From DASUZB01 sp036377075 (GTDB lineage Bacteria > Actinomycetota > CALGFH01), in the NCBI GenBank assembly GCA_036377075.1, contig DASUZB010000011.1:1-47348 (forward strand): a stretch of DNA of 47,348 nucleotides, read 5' to 3'. The notes under the pieces are model-generated. The model was not told the DNA's origin. It did not search any database and worked only from the letters and a program-made list of their open reading frames with translations. Made by a program: the position numbers and the translations under genes. Positions 42,326-47,348 of this stretch are shown piece by piece (position 1 is the first letter of the stretch; each line of letters begins with the position of its first letter).

Positions 42326-42720
42326 AAGCCCTCCGGGATTGTCGGACGTGGCGGCCGCCCGGTATGCGGGCGCCGTGCGGGATTCGAAGGCCCGGAGCGG
42401 GACGCTCGCCGGTCAGCGGGCAGGCGACGCCGTACGCCGGGCCCACCGACAGCGGCACGACCTCGCACGCCCCAGGTCCAGGGCGAGGTCGCGGGTCAGG
42501 TGGGCGGCGTCAGACGGCATGGCGGACAGGATGCTGAGCGCGCCCTTGCCTTGTCAAGCAGCTACGGGGTCCCCGCCGCCGCCCGGCGACCAGGCCCCGC
42601 CTACGGCGGTGACCGTACCCGACGCCCGACGAGCACGAGTAGACGACACTCCTGGAAGCGTGTTCAGTCCGAACGGAAGGCGAACAACCGACCAGGAACA
42701 GGTGCCGTCCGGGTGAACGA
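42326..42720. other. 395-bp region upstream of two divergent genes
   Basis: It contains the promoter side of both the dioxygenase-rhodanese pair and the pyruvate-kinase-like gene. A minus-strand phrase SVGPAYGVACPLTGERPAPG looks protein-like, but no frame with a good start contains it; likely a decayed gene fragment. Confidence 0.4.
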
Positions 42721-43743
42721 ATGAGGATCCAGATCCTGTGCACGGTGGGGCCGGCGTCGCTGTCCCCGGTGGTCATCGCGCAGATGGACGAGGCCGGCGT
42801 CGACCTGTTCCGGGTGAACCTCTCCCACACGCCGCTCGACGAGCTCGAGCACACCCTCGACCTGCTGGAGGAGGCCTCCTCCACGCCGGTCTGCCTGGAC
42901 CTGGAGGGCGCACAGGTGCGCTGCGGCCAGATGAGGCCCGGCGTGGTCCTGCGCCGCGGCGAGCGGGTCCGGCTGACCGCCGCCGACGTCGAGGGCACCG
43001 ACCGCCAGATCACCCTGCGACCCGCGGTCACCTTCGCGGCGCTCGAGCCCGGCAGCCGGATCTGGATCGACTTCGACGGCGCCGAGCTGCAGGTGACCGC
43101 GGCCGGCACCGGCCACGCCGAGGCGGTGGTGGTCTCCGACGGGCGGGTGCGGTCGAACAAGGGCGTGCTGGTCGACCCGGCACCCGAGCTGCCGACGCTC
43201 ACCGGCAAGGACCGCGAAGCGATCGCGCTCGGCACGCGCCGAGGGCTCAGGCACGTGGCCTTGTCGTTCGCCAGGTCCGCCGAGGACGTCGAGCTGGTCC
43301 GCTCCCTGGTCCCGAGCGACACCCGGGTGATCTCCAAGATCGAGAGCGCCGCCGGCGTGCGCAACATGGACAGCATCATCGACCGCTCCGACGCGGTGTT
43401 GATCGACCGCGGTGACCTCTCCAAGGAGGTCGCCCTTGAGCACGTCCCCTTCTACCAGAAGGCGATCGTGCGGCGCGCCAACCGCTGGAGCCGCCAGGTC
43501 TACGTGGCCACCAACCTGCTCGAATCGATGGTGACCAACCGCACGCCGACCATCGCCGAGGCCAACGACATCGCCAACACCCTGCTGGACGGCGTCCACG
43601 GGCTGGTCATGTCGGCCGAGACCGCCATCGGCCACGACCCTGTCGGCATCGTGCGCATGGTCGCCCGCATGGTGCGCGCGTTCGAAGGGTCGAACTTCGC
43701 CACCCTGCTCGAACGCGACCAGCCCCTGACGGCCGCCTCCTGA
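42721..43743 (+). CDS. Pyruvate-kinase-like barrel protein without the C-terminal domain
   Basis: 340 residues from ATG 42721. Barrel motifs: MRIQILCTVGPASLSPVVIA, FRVNLSHTPLDELE, PVCLDLEGAQVRCGQ, VISKIESAAGVRNMDSII, VLIDRGDLSKEVALEHVPFY, and NLLESMVTNRTPTIAEANDI then GLVMSAETAIGHDP. Typical pyruvate kinases have MARGDLG and about 470 residues; here it reads IDRGDLS and the C domain is absent. Such divergent short forms need not be glycolytic. Lys in the catalytic SKIE is retained. The natural substrate is uncertain. Confidence 0.8.
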   Translation: MRIQILCTVGPASLSPVVIAQMDEAGVDLFRVNLSHTPLDELEHTLDLLEEASSTPVCLDLEGAQVRCGQMRPGVVLRRGERVRLTAADVEGTDRQITLRPAVTFAALEPGSRIWIDFDGAELQVTAAGTGHAEAVVVSDGRVRSNKGVLVDPAPELPTLTGKDREAIALGTRRGLRHVALSFARSAEDVELVRSLVPSDTRVISKIESAAGVRNMDSIIDRSDAVLIDRGDLSKEVALEHVPFYQKAIVRRANRWSRQVYVATNLLESMVTNRTPTIAEANDIANTLLDGVHGLVMSAETAIGHDPVGIVRMVARMVRAFEGSNFATLLERDQPLTAAS

Positions 43744-43847
43744 CCGCGCAGGTATCCGTTACCTGCAACGCGGCAGCAGCAGGCCCAAGCGGCCCGCCAG
43801 GCCAGGAATCAGCCGTCCAGGGCTTGCGCCCGCTCCATGGTCTCGGA

Positions 43848-44575
43848 TCAGCGGGACCACACGGCCAGCAGCCCGGTCAGCGCGGCCAGCATCCAGCCGG
43901 CCAGGTAGACGAACGCGACGCCGGGGGAAACCGCGGCTCACAACACCCCGGCCACGGCGCTGGCGGCGAAGTTGCCCAGGCTCTGGACCGCGGCCAGCAG
44001 CCCGAACGCCGACCCGCGCACCCCACGGGGGACCAGCGCGGCCACCGCGGTGTGCCCGGCGGTCTCCACACAGCCGATCGCCACCCCGGCCGCCACGAAG
44101 CAGCCGGCCAGCAGCACCAGCCCCGTCCCGCCCACGGCGAAGCCGGCATAGGCCAGGGCGAACAGCCCCACCCCAGCGGCCAGCACGCTGGCCGGCGTCG
44201 CAGCCAGGTTGTAGGCGGTGTACAGCCCCAGCGCGACAGCCGCCGCCCGGTCGTGACCGCGGCCCGGGGTAAGCAGCTCGGTGGCGCGCAGGATCAGCAA
44301 GGTGGCCGCCACCGCACGCCCCGGGCCGCCCAGGCGCCCGCGCGCAAGACCCCGACCTGCCAGGCGGCGGTGGCCGCGCCGAGCAGGCTGGACAGCACTG
44401 CGGTGGTGGTGTAGCCGCCGACCGCGACCGCCCGCCGACGGCCCGGATCGTCGGCCAGCGCCGCGCCACCCAGCCGGGCCGCACCGGCCAGCCCGTCGGC
44501 CACGCCCTCGATCAGCCCCAGCGCGCTGGCGGGGCACCCAGGGTCGAGGTCAGCAGGCTCGGCAGCAGCGCAGTC
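43848..44575 (-). pseudogene. C-terminal part of MFS transporter gene (multiple lesions)
   Basis: Reads from the insertion boundary as ALLPSLLTSTLGAP, one base lost, then SALGLIEGVADGLAGAARLG, VGGYTTTAVLSSLLGAATAA and WQVGVLRAGAWAARG. Sense then shifts with a large deletion to VAATLLILRATELLTPGRGH and ends SAVAGVL, where a Trp codon is replaced by TGA at about 43938. Beyond the stop the frame continues VSPGVAFVYLAGWMLAAL to the natural end at 43848. The N-terminus of the same gene lies across the inserted element at 46945-47057. The TSD copy is at 44570-44575. Confidence 0.78.
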
Positions 44576-44820
44576 TGGCTTCGTCGGTGAGAACTGACCG
44601 CGTTTGTCGATGGGTACGGACAGCACCTCGCCGTTCGGCGACCCGACGATGTCGACGAGGTTCGGCACCGTGCCGACGTCCTCGTCGGGCGACGCGCGCG
44701 GGGCTGGTCGTCGCTGCCGGCGCGCGGCGCGCTCGTGTGGTCGCTGGTCAACCGCGCCGGCACCGGGCGTGGGCGCAACGTGGCGGGCCGCTCACCCTGC
44801 ACTCGTCGTCGAGCCGGAGG

Positions 44821-44872
44821 GGGGCCCGACGAGCAGGCGAACAGGATTGAACGCTACTGCCTCGCCCGCTCG
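44821..44872 (+). repeat. 52-bp repeat, copy 1 (inverted relative to copy 2)
   Basis: Matches the reverse complement of 46789-46840 at 49 of 52 positions; core ACAGGATTGAACGCTAC. Situated about 245 bp from the left end of the insertion element. The palindromic outer arm seen in copy 2 is degenerate here. Confidence 0.85.
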
Positions 44873-44972
44873 CTCGTACGCATCGCCGGATCGGGGCGCG
44901 CAAGGCGTGCATGGGGTCGGCAGGACCACTCGGCCAGGTTGACGTGGTGGGTTGGCTGGGATGCGGGCCGAA

Positions 44973-45803
44973 CTAGCGTCCGGCCAGCTCAGCTACGACC
45001 GGAGCGAGCGCGTCGGCGAAGTCGCCGCCGAAGACGAAGTAGGAGAAGCCGTTCTCCTCCCGTCGCCGCTGGATTTCCTCGGCGGCCGCCGCCGGGTCAT
45101 CCGGAAGTATCGCCAGCGAGTCGGCCGCGCGAAGCGCAGCCGGGTCCGTGTCGGGGGGCGCCATGAACGGCGCGACAGTGTCGCCGACGACCGGCACGTG
45201 GAGCGCGAGTTCGATGTCCCGGATCCCGCGGAAGTTGCGCGCGACCCGAGCGACGTCGGCCCGAGGCTCGTCCGGCACCGACGCGACGGTGACCACGTCG
45301 GCGAGGTCGGCGGCCAGCGCCTGGGCCTTCGGACCACGTACCGCCATGACCACCGGCGTGTGAAGGCCGGGGCCGTCGAGGTGTCGCAGCGCCGTCACGG
45401 TCTCACGCACTTGAGCCAGCCGCTCGCTCGGTGGAACGACGCGCAGTCCCAGTTCGCGGAGTTCGTCCTCGATCCCTGGCCTGCCGGTGCCGACGCCCAT
45501 CTCGAAGCGACCCTCAGTGAGCACCGACAGCGAGTGCGCTTCCCACGCGGTGCTCCATGCCGGGCGCAGCGGGGAGGCGTACACCCAGGTGCCCACCCGC
45601 AGGTCGGCAAGGGTGGCCGCGACGGCCAGCGTGGGGCCAGGCGCCGGCTGCCATCGTGGGACGTCGGGCATCAGCAGCGTCGAGTAGCCGCCGTCGGCGA
45701 TCCGGTGCACCCGGTCCCGCCACGTCGACAGGTCAGCCGTGAGCGGGGCAACGACCCCGAACCGGAACGGTCTGGTTCCGCCAGCTGCCGTCGAACCGGT
45801 CAC
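44973..45803 (-). CDS. LLM-class F420-dependent oxidoreductase (TIGR03621-like)
   Basis: GTG 45803; 276 residues. Barrel elements: RFGVVAPLTADLSTWRDRVH, YSTLLMPDVPRWQPAPGPTL, then LADLRVGTWVYASPLRPAWS and SVLTEGRFEMGVGTGRPGI; typical of luciferase-like F420 or FMN enzymes. Near-normal length. It is carried inside the inserted element, transcribed toward the MFS pseudogene, with the RibD-type gene 92 bp upstream on the same strand. The two may act on one substrate (inference). Confidence 0.88.
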   Translation of the reverse strand: MTGSTAAGGTRPFRFGVVAPLTADLSTWRDRVHRIADGGYSTLLMPDVPRWQPAPGPTLAVAATLADLRVGTWVYASPLRPAWSTAWEAHSLSVLTEGRFEMGVGTGRPGIEDELRELGLRVVPPSERLAQVRETVTALRHLDGPGLHTPVVMAVRGPKAQALAADLADVVTVASVPDEPRADVARVARNFRGIRDIELALHVPVVGDTVAPFMAPPDTDPAALRAADSLAILPDDPAAAAEEIQRRREENGFSYFVFGGDFADALAPVVAELAGR

Positions 45804-45895
45804 CGTTCCTGCCCTTTCGGTCCGGCCCGGGCCTCGGCCGGGTTCGGGCACCATCGACGAGCGGGCCTGGCGGGAGCGTCGACCGGACCGACCGC

Positions 45896-46507
45896 TCAAG
45901 CCGACGCGGCGGGGCCGAGCGGCGGGTGGTCCAGGACGCGGGGCCGGTACTCGACGAGCTGGATGCGGTCGTCGAAGGTGCGGCTGTCGAGCATCTCGAG
46001 GGCGACGTCTGGGTAGCCGTCGTAGATCCGCTCGGCTCCCGTGGCGCCGGTGATCACCGGGAACATCACGACGCGGAACCGGTCCACGAGCCCGGCCCGC
46101 AGCAGCGACCGGCACAGGCCCAGGCTGCCGATCGTGCCCAGCAGGCCCGAGCCGTCCTCCTTCATCCCTCGGACCGCTTCGACCGCGTCGTCGCGCACGA
46201 GGGTGGTGTTGGCCCACGTGAGGGGCGCGTCGAGCGACGCGGAGAACACCACCTTCGACGCTCCCGTGAGTCCGCCAACGGAGGCCTGCTCGTCGGCGGA
46301 GAACTCGTCCGTTCCCGCTGGCGTCTCCCCGGCCGCGAAGCCGGACATCAGCCGGTACGTGTTGGCCCCCATCAGGTACGTGACCTCGGGTTGCTCGCCG
46401 AGCCAGGAGAGGTACTCGGGCCCTTGAAGGCCCCACCATCCCGGCCAGCCTTCCCCCGACGCGTAGCCATCCAGCGAGGTGATGAAGTCGACGAGCAGTT
46501 CCCGCAC
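45896..46507 (-). CDS. RibD C-terminal (dihydrofolate reductase-like) family protein
   Basis: GTG 46507 is placed 6 bases after AAGGAG; the ATG two codons earlier overlaps that site. 203 residues: VRELLVDFITSLDGYASGEG, MGANTYRLMSGFAAGE, SKVVFSASLDAPLTW and IGSLGLCRSLLRAGLVDRFR, the NADPH-binding DHFR-like fold. These proteins reduce diverse small molecules; trimethoprim-type resistance is not implied. Upstream gene of the pair inside the insertion element. Confidence 0.87.
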   Translation of the reverse strand: MRELLVDFITSLDGYASGEGWPGWWGLQGPEYLSWLGEQPEVTYLMGANTYRLMSGFAAGETPAGTDEFSADEQASVGGLTGASKVVFSASLDAPLTWANTTLVRDDAVEAVRGMKEDGSGLLGTIGSLGLCRSLLRAGLVDRFRVVMFPVITGATGAERIYDGYPDVALEMLDSRTFDDRIQLVEYRPRVLDHPPLGPAASA

Positions 46508-46779
46508 GGGCATCTCCTTGTCCTCGGACGTCGTCAGCGCCGATCCTCACGCAGCTTACCGACCCCTGGTCGGCGAGTCGGGCGTGGAGGTGGTGGTCAG
46601 GCGTGGTCGAAGCGGAGGGTTCGGCTTCCCCACCAGGGGACGGTGACGGTGGGGACGCCGGCTTGGCGTGGGGCTGGCGGGCTGGCGACGCCCACGGGCG
46701 TGCTCGTGGTCGCCGCGTGGCCGCCCACGCGCCGGCACGGCCCCGTCCCGCCCCGTGCGATGACCCTCTGGGCGGCGCT

Positions 46780-46840
46780 GGGGTCCGACGAGCGGGCGAG
46801 GCGGTAGCGTTCAATCCTGTGCGCCTGCTCGTCGGACCCC
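46780..46840 (-). repeat. 52-bp repeat copy 2 forming a strong hairpin
   Basis: Bases 46789-46840 are the reverse complement of copy 1 (49/52). Here the outer 14 bases GGGGTCCGACGAGC on the minus strand (46840-46827) are complementary to 46793-46780, making a perfect 14-bp stem around 33 bases. It lies about 100 bp inside the right end of the insertion. Confidence 0.8.
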
Positions 46841-46944
46841 GTAGGGTGCTGCCAGAACTCATCGACACGACCCCTGGCCGCGACGGGGTGGTGTCGCCCC
46901 CGATCAACGAACGCTGTCGCTCCTCGTCGACATCGCCAGCAGTC

Positions 46945-47057
46945 GGCACCTCATGGCCAAGGTCGGCCAGCAGGCTGGCCGCGCCGATCCCGCCCACGCC
47001 AGGCGTCAGCCACCGCTCGCCACGGTCCACCGTCGTCTCGCTGGCCATGCCCGGCAT
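46945..47057 (-). pseudogene. N-terminal part of split MFS transporter gene
   Basis: From ATG 47057 (or 47048) the frame reads MPGMASETTVDRGERWLTPG, then VGGIGAASLLADLGHEVPTA, the first membrane helix of the transporter whose remainder is at 43848-44575. The match ends exactly at the duplicated GCAGTC, where the inserted element begins. Only about 40 residues are present. Confidence 0.75.
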
Positions 47058-47348
47058 CTTTCCCGACCCGCTCCCGCGCGTCACCCAGCAGCGCCCCTAC
47101 CGGGGCCACGCGACAGATCCGGTCAAAGCGGTCTGGCGGGGCCTGGGAGGACGGCCGCCATCGCGGTCCGCGAAACCGCACCGGAAGACACCGCCCGGCT
47201 GATCATCGCCAACAGCCTGCGGCTACTCCGACCGCGGCTGGCCTGACGACACAGCAGCAATCTTCAACTGGCGTCAAGGTCGAGCGTCAGCCGCCGTCGA
47301 TGACCGCCGGGTGTTCGGACAATGTACAACCAGCCGTGACGGCGGAAG
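47058..47348. other. Right-edge region without recognisable gene
   Basis: It holds the promoter side of the MFS gene. A plus-strand phrase ending at 47246 (VRETAPEDTARLIIANSLRL) is protein-like but I cannot assign it, and its start is unclear. The last 100 bp have no feature I can support. Confidence 0.35.

Larger units (their letters stand above)
44576..46938. mobile_element. 2,363-bp insertion element with 6-bp target duplication
   Basis: The element sits inside the MFS gene between VPTA (left by the minus frame) and LLPSLL. GCAGTC is found at both sides (44570-44575 and 46939-46944). Ends are imperfect inverted repeats starting TGGC (44576-44598 and 46916-46938; 15 of 23 match). Contents: LLM oxidoreductase, RibD-type reductase, and two inverted 52-bp repeats near the ends. 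No transposase or integrase is recognisable, so movement would need help in trans or the enzyme has been lost. Confidence 0.72.

Noticed and set aside
44821..44872. The 52-bp repeat as a peptide-coding segment (GPDEQANRIERY)
   Set aside because: The frame gives a protein-like phrase in both copies but lacks starts and continuations; high identity extends over third codon positions, so a DNA-level repeat is more likely.
44973..47084. 703-codon minus frame as a single fused protein
   Set aside because: It joins the MFS N-terminus, non-coding element sequence and the LLM enzyme by chance absence of stops; the RibD gene is in another frame.
1..47348. CRISPR arrays, tRNA or rRNA genes
   Set aside because: No regularly spaced direct repeats, and no cloverleaf with GGTTCRA-type arm or rRNA-like segment was found on reading both strands.

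Overview
The window is very GC-rich (about 70% by eye), with the codon bias, GTG starts and GGAGG-type ribosome sites of an actinomycete. Marker families point the same way: a conservon-like sensor kinase with a Pro/Ala-rich tail, ECF sigma factor of the SigG/SigX5 type, CGNR regulator, PPOX and LLM (F420-type) enzymes, tricorn protease, excalibur lipoprotein and actinobacterial IS remnants. I cannot name the genus. No rRNA, tRNA or CRISPR array was seen.

Region 1 (1-6.8 kb): a minus-strand set of tightly coupled genes runs from a membrane-anchored protein (5677) through a paralogue fused in frame to a lipoprotein, an Nramp-like transporter with altered metal-site motifs and two PRC-barrel proteins. 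A partial sensor kinase follows at the left edge. A degenerate pseudokinase-PASTA gene faces it. Region 2 (6.8-17 kb): ordinary accessory metabolism and regulation (secreted hydrolase, PucR, aldo/keto reductase, AraC with DUF2000, DinB, nucleotidyltransferase, VOC, PPOX, APH-like kinase), with remnants of a cysteine synthase and an M15 peptidase beside a GH25 lysozyme.

Region 3 (17-27 kb): a broken aldo/keto reductase and truncated hotdog gene, a leaderless CGNR regulator, a sigma factor divergent from an SDR, a hydrolase-monooxygenase operon divergent from an HxlR-SCP2 regulator, and a tandem-HD/LuxR-HTH protein. Region 4 (27.4-29.8 kb) is the most system-like locus: an EACC1-type small protein overlaps a caspase-family protease that carries a polytopic membrane tail. 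This is the architecture expected of a membrane-linked conflict or cell-death effector.

Region 5 (30-47 kb) mixes intact genes (DUF899, GH3 lipoprotein, excalibur lipoprotein, SRPBCC, a full tricorn protease, rhodanese, a pyruvate-kinase-like protein) with marked decay. The decayed items are a 3D-domain lipoprotein joined to a transposase tail, an IS3 remnant, an IS630-type transposase with its middle deleted next to a Rep-like fragment, a cysteine dioxygenase with an in-frame stop, and an MFS gene split by a 2,363-bp insertion. That insertion has 6-bp direct repeats and imperfect terminal inverted repeats. It carries an LLM oxidoreductase, a RibD-type reductase and two inverted copies of a 52-bp repeat, but no transposase that I can recognise.
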